A DNA stretch of 64,000 nucleotides from Nannocystis bainbridge (GCF_028368995.1 NZ_JAQNDL010000003.1:1798001-1862000), one strand, 5' to 3'; positions 17,466-26,774 are shown, counted from the first letter of the stretch. A program made the numbers and translations. The notes: generated by a model from the letters alone, not told the origin.

Positions 17466-18577
17466 ACACCACGGCGATCCTTTACGTTGACGACGATCCA
17501 GACGCGTTCGGCGGCTGGCGTAACGAAGTCATGGCTGACGGACGGGCGTCCCTCACGATTGCTCACCCCGACGATGTCACCCGAGACCATTTGGAGCGGG
17601 CCTCAGTAGTGCTGGTGGACTTCAAGCTCGAACATTGGCCGAACCGCGATAATCTGGAGCAGCTCAGCTTGAAACCCGTTAACGGCCTCTCGCTACTCAC
17701 GATTCTGCAAGAGCACCTACACGAATCTAAGGTCACCTCACCATGCGCATTTGCACTCCATACAGGAGCCTTTCACATCGTCGCGCGGAGCCTACCACCC
17801 CAGCCGCATATCGTGGCACGTGCCCACAATCTTGAATGGATCTTTGACAAGAGCACGCCTGGACCGAGACGTGCCGCCCAGGTCGTTCAGTTGGCCGCTG
17901 CAGTGCAGGCCCTGCCAGTCATCTGGCCCCAGGACAGCGCTCCCGCCGCGAGCGACGCCCTACGACAGTGGCTAGGTTTGAATGAATCGGCCCCATGGTC
18001 TCACTCCGCTTGGGGCGACGTGGTGCGCTGCCGCCCCCCGATCCACGAGTTCGCGGAACATACGAACGGCGTCGGCGTGCTGCGCTGGATGCTTCACCGC
18101 ATCCTGCCCTATCCATGCTTCTTGATCGACGACATCCACCTCGCCGCCAGGCTGCGGATCACGGTCGAATCGCTACGGACCGAGCTCGACCCAGGTGGAA
18201 GTCTGTACGACTTCCTTCGCACCGCGGAGTACCAAGGACAACTGAAGACATTCCTGGGGCGCCGCTGGTGGCGTAGCGGGATCGAATTGCTGCTGTTCCA
18301 GCTGACAAAAGAGAGTCCCGGCGATCTGTCATTCTTGCGGATAAAGCTGGCGGCCCGCTACCCGAACCTCGTCCCCACCGAGGCGCTCCACGTGTATCCC
18401 GTACTCGACGACCAATTTCGTTCCCGGGAAATCCTCGCCGCTGCAGACGAGGTGGTCGAGATCGTCCCCGACGACTGGCCTCCCTTCGCCGACTCTGCAT
18501 GGGCTTTGGCCTCCGATCTCGAGGACTACCCTCAGTTGAAGGCCATCGGGGTCTCGGGTGGAGACGTGGAGGAATAA
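17462..18577 (+). CDS. Receiver-domain protein of the three-gene cassette
   Basis: A 371-residue protein. Residues about 1-135 form a receiver-like domain: ILYVDDDPDAF gives the acidic Mg-binding pair and VVLVDFKLEHW the phosphoacceptor Asp, though the segment between and the conserved Thr/Lys are divergent. The rest (about 135-371) is unrecognised, alpha/beta, Trp-rich (APWSHSAWGDVV, LGRRWWRSGIELLLFQL) and has no DNA-binding helix-turn-helix, so it is unlikely to be a classical transcription factor. It starts inside the kinase stop (ATGA) and ends 3 bp before the third gene. Role inferred: phosphorelay partner or output switch for the dual-GHKL kinase. Confidence 0.75.
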   Translation: MNTTAILYVDDDPDAFGGWRNEVMADGRASLTIAHPDDVTRDHLERASVVLVDFKLEHWPNRDNLEQLSLKPVNGLSLLTILQEHLHESKVTSPCAFALHTGAFHIVARSLPPQPHIVARAHNLEWIFDKSTPGPRRAAQVVQLAAAVQALPVIWPQDSAPAASDALRQWLGLNESAPWSHSAWGDVVRCRPPIHEFAEHTNGVGVLRWMLHRILPYPCFLIDDIHLAARLRITVESLRTELDPGGSLYDFLRTAEYQGQLKTFLGRRWWRSGIELLLFQLTKESPGDLSFLRIKLAARYPNLVPTEALHVYPVLDDQFRSREILAAADEVVEIVPDDWPPFADSAWALASDLEDYPQLKAIGVSGGDVEE

Positions 18578-18580
18578 GTC

Positions 18581-19336
18581 GTGGAACCTCGGGGCCTCGT
18601 TTTTTCTTTCAAAGACCTCATCGATGAATGCATGGTGCTGAAGGCGTTTGCAAAACCATTCCTCGACAAGACGACGCTCGAAACGCTCGATCTCGCCCGA
18701 TACAACCTTGAGAGTATCCAGGCCAGCGGTGTTTGGAACCAATCCTCAAAATGGCAGATCCCGGCGAATCGTCCGCTTTGCACTGTGCCCAGTGAAGGCG
18801 AATCCCAACCCGACAAGAAGAGTAAATTTCTTCTACGCGGAAAATTCAGCTTCGTCTGGGAGATCCGCGCCGAAAAGCCGAAAAAAGGCCCGCGGTCGCA
18901 CACCTTCTCGCTAGAAGGGCTCGCGTCGACGGTGATCGACATCATGGAACAAACCTCGGACGGCGAGCGCTGCATCGCGCACTGGACCGTCGACGTCGGC
19001 GATCACAGTTCGCCGGGCACGCATTTTCATTTCCAGATGAACGGTTTCGAGAAGCCACCTTTTCCAAAAGCCCTCGATATTCCCAGACTCCCCGCGCCTC
19101 TGATGAGCCCGTTCCTGGCAATCGACCTCGCCCTGGGTGAACTCTTCCAGGACCGTTGGGCTCTCCATGCGACGAGTGAGAGTCCAGACATCAGGCGCTG
19201 GCGAAATCTGCATGGGGAGCGACTGCTCAGGTTCTTCAAGTGGCAATCCGGCTGCGTCGAGCGAGCGGCCGGGAGCCCCTGGATAGCGCTCAAGAAGGCC
19301 AAGCCTCCCCGCGACTTGCTCGTCTGTAAACTATAG
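18581..19336 (+). CDS. Unknown third protein of the cassette, candidate effector
   Basis: A 251-residue soluble protein starting with GTG at 18581, with GGAGGA eight bases upstream. I do not recognise it. Visible: a helical start (FKDLIDECMVLKAFAKPFLDKTTLETLDL), a beta-rich middle (FLLRGKFSFVWEIRAEKPKK), a His-rich strand GTHFHFQMNGF near residue 150, then RLPAPLMSPFLAIDLALGELFQDRW and a basic C-terminus. No signal peptide or membrane segment. The HFHF cluster could bind metal or be catalytic. As the terminal gene of a coupled kinase-receiver operon it is the natural candidate for output, but that is inference. Confidence 0.7.
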   Translation: MEPRGLVFSFKDLIDECMVLKAFAKPFLDKTTLETLDLARYNLESIQASGVWNQSSKWQIPANRPLCTVPSEGESQPDKKSKFLLRGKFSFVWEIRAEKPKKGPRSHTFSLEGLASTVIDIMEQTSDGERCIAHWTVDVGDHSSPGTHFHFQMNGFEKPPFPKALDIPRLPAPLMSPFLAIDLALGELFQDRWALHATSESPDIRRWRNLHGERLLRFFKWQSGCVERAAGSPWIALKKAKPPRDLLVCKL

Positions 19337-19367
19337 TTCTGACGGCCTCGTCGTAAGCGTCAAGCCT

Positions 19368-20660
19368 TCACCCCGCCGCGCACAGCGCCAGCCCTGACGC
19401 GATCGACATCAGCTCATCCCCGCTGCGCAGCTTCGCCGCCCCGAAGCGGGCCTCGAACAGCGCGCGCACCACTGGCACGAACGCCGTGCCGCCGGTCATG
19501 AACACGCAGTCGACATCCCCCGCCGTCACCCCCGCGCTCGCCAGCGTCTCGTCGAGGCAGCTGGCGATCGAAGTCGTCACCGGCTCGATCCAGCGCTCGA
19601 AGTCGCGGCGGGTCACCGCCGCGTGGATCTCGATCTCCCCGTCGCTGAAGTCGAACTTCGCCTGCGACTTGTGCGACAGCTCGACCTTGGTCCGCTCGAC
19701 CGCCTTGTGCAGGTGGAACGCCCCGTTCGTCTCGATGATGTGCATCAACTTCTCGATGCGGTCCGGGTGACGCGCCCCGCGGCGCAGCCGCTCGAGCTCG
19801 GCCCGCACTCGCGCCCCGGCCAGGAACGGCAAATGATGCCAGCGCGCCAGCTTGTAATAATAGGCCCCGGGGATCGGTCGCTCCACCCCCATCTCGACGT
19901 ACGTGCTGCCCTTGCCGAGCGCCGGGCACACCAGGTGCTCGATGAGCGCCGCGTCGAGGTCGTCGCCGGCCGCACCCACGCCGCCGGTGCCGACGATCTC
20001 GCGCGCGCGCGCGTCCCCCTGCCCGGTCGGACCCATGCGCATCAGGCAGAAGTCCGTCGTGCCCGCGCCGAAGTCGGCCACCAGCGCCAGCTCGGGCCGC
20101 TTCAGCGTGCGCTCGTAGTGATGCGCCGCCGCGACCGGCTCGAGCTCGAGCTGCGCGTCGTGGAAGCCTGCCACCCGCGCCGCTGCCAGCAGGCGCTCGG
20201 CCGCCAGCGCGTCGTCGGCCGGCGTCGTCCCGCCCGCGAAGCGCACCGGCCTGCCGATCGTCGCCGCCTCGATCGCCACGCCCAGGTGCTGCTCCGCGCG
20301 CTCGCGCAGCCGCTGCAGGTACAGCGCGATCATGTCGTCGAGCCCGATCGTGTGCTGGGCCACCTGCGTGCGCCCCAGCGACTCGGTCGTCAGGTGGGTC
20401 TTGAACGACTGCATCAGCCGGCCCTCGCCCATCCGCTCGAGGTACGCCGCGATCGCCTCGCCCCCCGCCGAGTACTGGATCGCCTGCCCGCGCGGCTGCT
20501 CCTCCGGGTCGAAGAACAGCAGCGTGCGCCAGCTCGGCCCCGGCGTGCCGAGCGTCGGCAGCTGGGCGAAGCGTACCTGCCCGGCCGCGTCGACCAGCGC
20601 GAGCGCCGAACTCGAGGTGCCGAAATCGATCCCGACTCTGGGGCGCTTGCCTGGCGTCAT
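19368..20660 (-). CDS. YegD-like Hsp70/actin-fold chaperone ATPase
   Basis: A 430-residue Hsp70-superfamily protein without the substrate-binding domain, like E. coli YegD (about 450). Motifs: phosphate 1 loop GIDFGTSSSALALVD, phosphate 2 loop LVADFGAGTTDFCL, the adenosine loop VFMTGGTAFVPVVRALF, and a connecting GTGGVGAAGDDLD. The SFKTHL and TIGRPVRFAG strands fit YegD rather than DnaK. ATG 20660 begins right before the first strand; an upstream in-frame codon at 20696 adds only non-homologous residues. Substrate unknown. It converges with the end of the three-gene cassette (31 bp apart), so it is not in that operon. Confidence 0.88.
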   Translation of the reverse strand: MTPGKRPRVGIDFGTSSSALALVDAAGQVRFAQLPTLGTPGPSWRTLLFFDPEEQPRGQAIQYSAGGEAIAAYLERMGEGRLMQSFKTHLTTESLGRTQVAQHTIGLDDMIALYLQRLRERAEQHLGVAIEAATIGRPVRFAGGTTPADDALAAERLLAAARVAGFHDAQLELEPVAAAHHYERTLKRPELALVADFGAGTTDFCLMRMGPTGQGDARAREIVGTGGVGAAGDDLDAALIEHLVCPALGKGSTYVEMGVERPIPGAYYYKLARWHHLPFLAGARVRAELERLRRGARHPDRIEKLMHIIETNGAFHLHKAVERTKVELSHKSQAKFDFSDGEIEIHAAVTRRDFERWIEPVTTSIASCLDETLASAGVTAGDVDCVFMTGGTAFVPVVRALFEARFGAAKLRSGDELMSIASGLALCAAG

Positions 20661-20857
20661 GAGGCGCGCGTTGTACCCGAAAACATGCCCCTGCACCCCG
20701 GCGGTTTCGGCGCGAGCGCCAGGCCCGCGGCCTCTGCGACAACCCCGCAGCCCGGCCTGTCGCCGTCACCGATCTCGCACCGTGCCAGCGCCGAACGGGC
20801 CTCACGGCGCGTCGCATGCGGCTCGACGCCAGGCGCCGGCCGCGTCCCCGGCGTGGC

Positions 20858-21008
20858 GAGGTGGCGCTGGTCGAGCCGTCGCGCATCAGCCCTCAGGCCT
20901 GCGCCTGGCTCGCGCGCGCGTAGCGTCCCCCGCGTGGCGAGGTGAAGCGCATCGAGCCCCGCGCACGGGCCCTCAGGCCTGCGCCTGGCTCGCGCGCGCG
21001 TAGCGTCC
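20858..21008. repeat. 80-bp tandem duplication of the AraC gene tail
   Basis: CCTCAGGCCTGCGCCTGGCTCGCGCGCGCGTAGCGTCC occurs at 20891 and again at 20971 (the second inside the end of the AraC gene), and the flanking GGCGAGGTG...TCGAGCC is also repeated, giving an 80-bp period. The outer copy is non-coding. Confidence 0.7.
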
Positions 21009-21881
21009 GGGGGGCTGGCCCACGTGGCGGCTGAAGGCCGTGCTGAACGTGCTCGCCGAGCCGTAGCCGACACGCTCCGCGACCTCGGCCAGGCCCAGCT
21101 TGTGCCGGCGCAGCAGGTCCTGCGCCACCGCCATGCGCCAGGCTTGCAGGTACTCCATCGGCGGCAGGCCCACGGCGCGGGTGAACCGCTCGAAGAACGC
21201 CGAGCGCGACAGCGCCGCTGTCTTCGCCAGCTGGGCCACCGTCCAGTTGCGCGCGAACTGCCCGTGCATCTGCCGGATGGCCGGCGCCAGGCGGGCGTCG
21301 GCCAGCCCGCGCAGGAGCCCCGGCGGCGTGTCGTCGCCCGGCGTCGCGCGCAGGGCCTCGATCAGCAGCAGCTCCACCAGCCGCGCCAGCACCAGCTCGC
21401 GGCCCGACTTGCGGGCGCCCGCCTCCTCGCCGACCAGCCGCACCAGCAGCGACAGCCGCTCCACCCCGCGCACGTGCATCACCGCCGGCAGCAGCGACAC
21501 CAGCAGCTTCGCGTCCGGCGCGTCGAACACGAAATAACCACCGAGCAGGCGCACATCGGGCCGTCCGCCGCGCGTGCCGTGGCGGACCTCGGCCGTGGGC
21601 GCGAGCGCCAGCTTGGGGTCGATGCGCTCCGGCTTCACCGGCTCGAAGCCCGACATCGTAAAGCCCGGCGTCGCCGGCAGCAGCAGGAAATCGCCCGCCT
21701 CCAGCGTCAGCGGCCGGTGGCCGTCGACCGCCAGGCGACAGCGACCCTCGAGCACCGTGCAGAAGCTCGGCTGGCCGAAGGCGGAGTAGCGCACGCCCCA
21801 GCGACCGGCGCCGCTGATGGGCTTCGAGAACACGGCGCGCGGCTGCAGCAGCGCGATGATTTCCGAGAGTGGGTCGTGCAT
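20973..21881 (-). CDS. AraC-family transcription regulator with cupin domain
   Basis: A 302-residue regulator. The N-terminal half is an AraC_binding/cupin_6-type domain (WGVRYSAFGQPSFCTVLEG, LTLEAGDFLLLP, LLGGYFVFDAPDAKLLVSLLP), and the last 100 residues hold two helix-turn-helices (NWTVAQLAKTAALSRSAFFERF; LGLAEVAERVGYGSASTFSTAF) ending VGQPPGRYA. Cupin_6 regulators are commonly divergent to an oxidoreductase they control; here the SDR gene starts 74 bp away on the other strand. ATG 21881 is preferred over a start 12 codons upstream because it leaves a promoter gap and begins MHDPLSEIIALL, typical of the family. Confidence 0.9.
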   Translation of the reverse strand: MHDPLSEIIALLQPRAVFSKPISGAGRWGVRYSAFGQPSFCTVLEGRCRLAVDGHRPLTLEAGDFLLLPATPGFTMSGFEPVKPERIDPKLALAPTAEVRHGTRGGRPDVRLLGGYFVFDAPDAKLLVSLLPAVMHVRGVERLSLLVRLVGEEAGARKSGRELVLARLVELLLIEALRATPGDDTPPGLLRGLADARLAPAIRQMHGQFARNWTVAQLAKTAALSRSAFFERFTRAVGLPPMEYLQAWRMAVAQDLLRRHKLGLAEVAERVGYGSASTFSTAFSRHVGQPPGRYARASQAQA

Positions 21882-21954
21882 GTCTGGACGATCGCCAATG
21901 AAACGCGGACTTCTCATGATAGAGAGTCCGGCCGGCGGCCGCTATACCAAAAGC

Positions 21955-22707
21955 ATGAAGACCGTGCTCATCACTGGTTGCTCCTCCGGCTACGGCCTCG
22001 AGACCGCGCGTCACTTCCACGCTCAGGGCTGGAACGTCATCGCCACCATGCGGACCCCGCGCGAGGACCTGCTGCCCCGCTCGGAGCGGATCCGCGTGCT
22101 CGCGCTCGACGTCACCAAAGAAGGCAGCATCGCCGCCGCGCTCGCCGCGTGCGGGCCTCTCGACGTGCTCGTCAACAACGCCGGCATCGGGGCCCTCGGC
22201 GCCTTCGAGGGCACGCCGATGGCCCTGGCCCGCGAGGTGTTCGAGACCAACACCTTCGGCGTGATGGCGATGACCCAGGCCGTGCTGCCGCAGCTGCGCG
22301 AGCGACGGTCGGGCGTGATCGTCAACGTCACCTCGAGCGTGACCCTCACGCCGATGCCGCTCGTGGCCGTGTACACCGCCAGCAAGATGGCCATCGAGGG
22401 CTTCACGGCCTCGCTGGCGCACGAGCTCGCGCCGTTCGACGTGCGCGTCAAGCTGGTCGAGCCGGGCTACGCCCCGACCACGCGCTTCGCCAGCAACGGG
22501 ACGCCCCCGGACCGGCTGATCCCCGAGGCCTACGCGCCGTTCGCCCAGCGCGTGTTCGCGGCCTTCATGCAGCCGGCCGCTGTGACCACCGAGGCCGACG
22601 TGGCCGAGGGCGTCTACCGGGCCGCGACCGACACCTCCGGGCAGCTGCGCTTCCCCGCCGGCCCCGACGCCGTGGCCCTGGCGCGCGCCGCCGGGCACCC
22701 GGTCTGA
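21955..22707 (+). CDS. Short-chain dehydrogenase/reductase
   Basis: A 250-residue NAD(P)-dependent oxidoreductase of the classical SDR type: TGCSSGYGLE (TGxxxGxG cofactor loop), NNAGIG, the catalytic Ser in VTSSVTL and YTASK (YxxxK). The C-terminal PGYAP replaces the usual PG motif and shapes the substrate pocket. It is divergent to the AraC-family gene, which probably regulates it. Substrate unknown. An early aldehyde or alcohol reductase role is a guess from similar AraC-SDR pairs. Confidence 0.92.
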   Translation: MKTVLITGCSSGYGLETARHFHAQGWNVIATMRTPREDLLPRSERIRVLALDVTKEGSIAAALAACGPLDVLVNNAGIGALGAFEGTPMALAREVFETNTFGVMAMTQAVLPQLRERRSGVIVNVTSSVTLTPMPLVAVYTASKMAIEGFTASLAHELAPFDVRVKLVEPGYAPTTRFASNGTPPDRLIPEAYAPFAQRVFAAFMQPAAVTTEADVAEGVYRAATDTSGQLRFPAGPDAVALARAAGHPV

Positions 22708-22962
22708 GCCGGGCGCCCGCGCGCCTCAGCGGCAGCTCCGCGTGACCATGAAACCGAAGAGCGGCCGCGAACCGAGGTCGACGTCGTCCCCCGGCGACGA
22801 CGCGATCACGACCGCCTCGTCGCCCCACCTCGCATGAACTCCAGTGCTCCACGGGCCGCCTCGCGCAGCGCGGACGCGCTGCCTTGACGGTGCGACATTC
22901 GGGCGCCTACGGTGCGATCGTCGGCGCCCGTCGCGACACTGACAAGGGAGCGAGTTTTCATC

Positions 22963-23325
22963 ATGGACCACAGGACCTTCGTCGATCAGATGTTCGCCCG
23001 CGTCGATGTGCGCGACGCCGAGGGCTTCGCCGCCTGCTTCACCGAGCGCGGCAGCTTTCAGTTCGCCAACCATCCCGTCGTGACCGGGCGCGCCGCCATC
23101 CAGGACTTCATCGCCGGCTTCTTCGCCGGCATCGGCGGCATCCGCCATCAGTTCGAGAATTGCTGGAGCCTCGACGACCGCGCCTTCTGCAACGGCTTCG
23201 TCACCTACGTGCGCAAGGACGGCAGCGAGCTGACCGTCCCGTGGGCGACCGTATCGCGCTTCGAGGACGGCAAGCTGGCCGAGTACCTCGCCTACGTCGA
23301 CGCCTCGAAGCTGTTCGCCCCGTGA
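22963..23325 (+). CDS. SnoaL-like (NTF2-fold) protein
   Basis: A 120-residue protein: FVDQMFARVDVRDAEGFAACFTERGSF is the helical start and first strand, GRAAIQDFIAGFFAGIGGIRH the central helix, and CNGFVTYVRKDGSELTVPW / SRFEDGKLAEYLAYVD the C-terminal sheet. Conserved Asp/Arg pairs of ketosteroid-isomerase-like enzymes are partly present (Asp near residue 19), but catalysis cannot be assigned. AAGGGAG about 14 bp before the ATG at 22963 supports the start. Downstream of the SDR gene by 255 bp, so a common operon is uncertain. Confidence 0.8.
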   Translation: MDHRTFVDQMFARVDVRDAEGFAACFTERGSFQFANHPVVTGRAAIQDFIAGFFAGIGGIRHQFENCWSLDDRAFCNGFVTYVRKDGSELTVPWATVSRFEDGKLAEYLAYVDASKLFAP

Positions 23326-23341
23326 GCGGCGGACTGTCCGC

Positions 23342-25084
23342 TCACGGTTCGAAGCAATACAGCCGCACCGCGCTCGAACAATCGACGTTCGACTGGTTCG
23401 TCCAGCCGCCGTTCGTGTAGTCCACGCGGCCGGCGCGGCCGTAGCCCGAGGTGCTGGTCCAGTTCTGACACGTCGAAGCGTGGACGTTGCCGGCCTCGGT
23501 GAGGCCGGTCCAGGCGTAGCCCGACCCGAGCAGTTGGCCATACTCGGTGACCTTGATCGCCGCCGTCAGGTTGCCGCCGTAGAGCGCGAACGTCGACGCC
23601 GCGATCTCGACCCCGTCGAGGCGGACGAAGCGCTCGAGCACCAGCGGGAAGCGCCCGGGCGGAGTGCTCGACGCCGTGCCGATCCACGCGTCCCAGGTCC
23701 CGCCGAGGCCGGCCGCGTCGGCGCGCGCCTGGCACTTCGCCTGCGCACCGGCGAGGCCGCCGAGGTTGCCGTTGTAGGTCGTGCTGGTCACGAACACCCG
23801 GTGCGGCCAGCTGCAGTCGGCCTCGCACAGGCCGTTCTGCTCGGTGTCGCCGTCGTCGCAGTCCTCGCCGGGCGCGACCTGCCCGTCGCCGCACACCGCC
23901 CCCGTGCAATCGACATCGCACGGCTGACCCGGCCCGTTGTCGGGCCCGAGGTCACACTGCTCGGCGCCGAATTGGACCAGGCCGTCGCCGCACACCGCCT
24001 CCTTGCAGGCCAGCGTGCAATAGCCGTTGTCGTCGTTGTTGCCCCAGCCGAAATCGCACTCCTCGCCGAGGCTCGGCTGGACGAAGCCGTCGCCGCAGGT
24101 CGGCAACATGCACGCCTGGTTGCAGCCGTCGTCGGCGTCGCCGGAGATCCCGTCGTCGCACTCCTCGCCGACGTCGACGACCTCGTTGCCGCACCACTCG
24201 ACCGTGCAGGTGGCGCTGCAGCCGTCGCCGCCGGTCGCGTCGTAATCGTCGCACTCCTCGTAATACGCCTGATAGCCGTCGCCGCACACGTTCGGCATGC
24301 AGTGCTCGAGGCACGCCTGGAAATCGCCGTTGAACGGCCCGTCGTCGCAGACCTCCCACCCGAAATCGCCCTGGTCGTGCACGAGCCCGTCGCCGCAGGT
24401 CGCTACCTCGCACGCCAGCGTGCAATCGCCGTTGTCGCTGTTGCCCGCCCCGTCGTCGCACGCCTCGCCGGCCTGCACGAACCCGTCGCCGCAGGCGGCC
24501 GCCGTACAGCTCGAAGTGCAAGCGTCGGTGTCGATTGCATTGCCGTCGTCGCACGCCTCGCCGACCTGCACCTGCCCGTCGCCGCACGAGGCCGGCACGC
24601 AGGTGTTGCTGCACGCGTCGGCGTCGACCTCGTTGCCGTCATCGCAGCCCTCCATCGCCCCCACGAAGCCGTCGCCGCACACCTGCAGCGTGCACTCCGG
24701 CGTGCACGCCGCGGCCTCGCCGTTGTCGTCGCCGTCGTCGCACGCCTCGTCCGCCGCGAGGTCGCCGTCGCCGCACACCTGCAGCGTACAGTCGACCTTG
24801 CACGCCGCGCCCGCTGCGTTGTCGGGCCCGTCGTCGCACGCCTCGTCGGGCCCGACGTCGCCGTCGCCGCAGGTGTTGACCGCACAGTTGCTACGACACG
24901 CCGCGTCGGGCCCGTTGGCCTCGCCGTCGTCGCATTGCTCGCCCGGCCCGAGCACCCCGTCGCCGCAGCCGTCCGCGACCCCGTTGACGTTGACCGTGAT
25001 GTCGATCGTCGAATCACAGCCAGCCAGAAGCGCGCCCGCGATCAGCCAAGAAACCCCACAAGCAAGCACATTCGTTTTCATCAT
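23342..25084 (-). CDS. Large Cys-rich repeat lipoprotein with lectin-like C-terminus
   Basis: A 580-residue surface protein. The signal peptide ends LLAGC (lipobox). It is followed by twelve tandem Cys-rich repeats of about 30-35 residues with the core CGDGxxxxGExCDDG, the DUF4215/Myxococcus cysteine-rich repeat found in secreted myxobacterial proteins; several copies are degenerate (CGNEVVDVGEECDDG, CGDGLVQFGAEQCDLG). The last 130 residues (FVTSTTYNGNLGGLAGAQAKC ... CQNWTS ... RLYCF) form a DUF1554/C-type-lectin-like domain as in the protein at 10381. Starts at ATG 25084 with AAGGGTG upstream. Likely an outer-surface adhesin or matrix component; calcium binding through the Asp-rich repeats is possible. 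Confidence 0.88.
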   Translation of the reverse strand: MMKTNVLACGVSWLIAGALLAGCDSTIDITVNVNGVADGCGDGVLGPGEQCDDGEANGPDAACRSNCAVNTCGDGDVGPDEACDDGPDNAAGAACKVDCTLQVCGDGDLAADEACDDGDDNGEAAACTPECTLQVCGDGFVGAMEGCDDGNEVDADACSNTCVPASCGDGQVQVGEACDDGNAIDTDACTSSCTAAACGDGFVQAGEACDDGAGNSDNGDCTLACEVATCGDGLVHDQGDFGWEVCDDGPFNGDFQACLEHCMPNVCGDGYQAYYEECDDYDATGGDGCSATCTVEWCGNEVVDVGEECDDGISGDADDGCNQACMLPTCGDGFVQPSLGEECDFGWGNNDDNGYCTLACKEAVCGDGLVQFGAEQCDLGPDNGPGQPCDVDCTGAVCGDGQVAPGEDCDDGDTEQNGLCEADCSWPHRVFVTSTTYNGNLGGLAGAQAKCQARADAAGLGGTWDAWIGTASSTPPGRFPLVLERFVRLDGVEIAASTFALYGGNLTAAIKVTEYGQLLGSGYAWTGLTEAGNVHASTCQNWTSTSGYGRAGRVDYTNGGWTNQSNVDCSSAVRLYCFEP

Positions 25085-25751
25085 GATGTCACCCTTCCGC
25101 TCGAGCGAGCCCGAGTCGACGGGGTATAGCCGCGAGGACCGCCGCACGCCTTGGGATTCAAAGCAAAAACCGGCACCCGAACCTCACGGAGCGCCGCCCG
25201 TGCACGTGCGCGGCGCCCCTGCTATCGCGCGAGCACCCGAGCGAGTCCGACCGCAGACCGTCCGCACCGGCGCCGGGAATAGTCGCAAAGCGCGTCCGGT
25301 TGTCGTCGGCTGGCCAGGCGCCGCAGCGCTGAAGAACCACCGCCACTGCCCGCTACGATCATTCACGACCTCGCCGCGCTCGACCCTTGTCGTCATTCAC
25401 CCGGGCCACACGACGGCCCTTCCTCACGACCACCGATGCTCGCAAACCGCCGCCACTCACGGGAATGCCCCGGCCACGGCGGCAGTCGTTCGAGCGTGTC
25501 GTCGAGCAGCGCCTCCCGCAGCCTCCCTGAGAGCAGACACGGACTGTGGTCATTCAACCCCGACCGCACCAACTTGGAGTCTGCAGATTCCTGGTCGCGG
25601 TATCGACACTGACAGCACGGTGGAGCGCGACCTCGAAGCGCCCGAGCGCCCTTCTTGACCAGGCGCTCGTTTACGGCTTCGAAACCTCCCACTGGCCCGG
25701 CCGGTCAGAAACGTGCTCGAGGCCTCCGGAGCGCCATGGAATGGCCCGACG
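25085..25751. other. Intergenic region without convincing gene
   Basis: About 670 bp upstream of the Cys-rich gene and downstream of the minus gene ending at 25752. A minus frame (25692-25393) contains HSPCLLSGRLREALLDDTLE, which is faintly protein-like, but no start signal, homology or companion supports it. Confidence 0.4.
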
Positions 25752-26774
25752 TCACGGCGGCTTCGCGTCGCCGAGCAGGTGGGTCGTGAAGCGGTAGAGC
25801 ACCTCGAAATCGCGGTTGATGGCGTTGAGCTGGGTCTTGAGCGCGTCGTACATGCGCTCGCGGACCTCGACCAGAGCGCCGTCGTAGGTCCCGCCGGTGC
25901 TGTAGAGCACGGCCTCGGCGAGCGCCCGGTCGGGCGGCGCGAAGGTGTCGCGGATGATGTGCTGCCAGTCCGCCAGCAGCTGCTCGCGCGGCGTCGACTC
26001 CTCCGCGGTCTTCGGCGTCGTGAGGAGGCCGAACACGAACGGCGGGTAGAGCCGCTCCGGATCTTCGCCCGTGACGATCGGCGGGAACAGGTTGCGCTCG
26101 TGAGCGAAGACGATCCGATCGCGCTTGGGTGCCAGCGCCGCGAATCCCAGGGCGGCCGCGGCGGCTCCGCCGGTGATTCCGAGGACTGCGGGGCCGTCGG
26201 AGTCGGTCCGGCGCAGCTCCCACAGGCCCGCGCCCAGGGCCGCGATGGCGCTGACGGCGGTGGACGCGATCGTCAGCGACATCTGCTGCTTGCGGGTGCG
26301 GCGCTCGAGCTCGAGCAGCACCGTCTCGACCTGCTCGTCGTAGCAGTCGGCCTCGAACAGCAACGAGTCGAGCTCGATCTCCAGCGCCGCGATCCGCGTC
26401 ACCACATACAGCCGCGCCGCGAGCAGCTCGAGCGGTCGCTCGGCCGGCGTCGCCTGGGCCCGCAGCAGCTCGATCAAGCTCCGCTCCAGCCCGGCGGCCC
26501 GCGCGACCCGGCGCACGTCCGCGGGCACGCCCGCCAGCTCGGCGAGCAGCGCCGGATCGTCGACGGCCTCGTCGAGGCGCATGTAGCCGACGCCCCGCCG
26601 TCCCGCCGTCGTCCGGCGACAATCGGCGTTCGCGAACGGGTCGACCACGAACGCCGAGCGCGGCGGCCGAGCGGGCAGCGAGCGGCTGACGAGGGTGGCG
26701 CAGCCGCTCGCCGCCAGAGCCGTCAGCAGCGCTCGCGTCGCCAGCGAGGTGGGCTTCCCGATCACTCCCTGCAC
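25752..26774 (-). CDS. Lipoprotein with helical domain and central membrane hairpin
   Basis: A 340-residue protein with a lipobox (LTALAASGC) near residue 25. The next 130 residues are helical (VDDPALLAELAGVPADVRRVARAAG; LIELLRAQATPAERPLELLAARLYVVTRIAALEIELDSLLFEA), ending in a charged coiled segment. Then two hydrophobic stretches (SLTIASTAVSAIAALGAGLW and VLGITGGAAAAALGFAAL), and a soluble C-terminal part with LYPPFVFGLLTTPK and FAPPDRALAEAVLYSTGGTYDGALVEV. GTG at 26774 is the likely start (AGGGAG nearby allows a GTG three codons later). Family not recognised; possibly an envelope-spanning anchor. Confidence 0.65.
   Translation of the reverse strand: MQGVIGKPTSLATRALLTALAASGCATLVSRSLPARPPRSAFVVDPFANADCRRTTAGRRGVGYMRLDEAVDDPALLAELAGVPADVRRVARAAGLERSLIELLRAQATPAERPLELLAARLYVVTRIAALEIELDSLLFEADCYDEQVETVLLELERRTRKQQMSLTIASTAVSAIAALGAGLWELRRTDSDGPAVLGITGGAAAAALGFAALAPKRDRIVFAHERNLFPPIVTGEDPERLYPPFVFGLLTTPKTAEESTPREQLLADWQHIIRDTFAPPDRALAEAVLYSTGGTYDGALVEVRERMYDALKTQLNAINRDFEVLYRFTTHLLGDAKPP

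Noticed and set aside
15132..19336. Detocs identity of the kinase-receiver-third gene cassette
   Set aside because: Detocs has a TPR-type kinase and different partners; the dual-GHKL kinase and the third protein here do not match.
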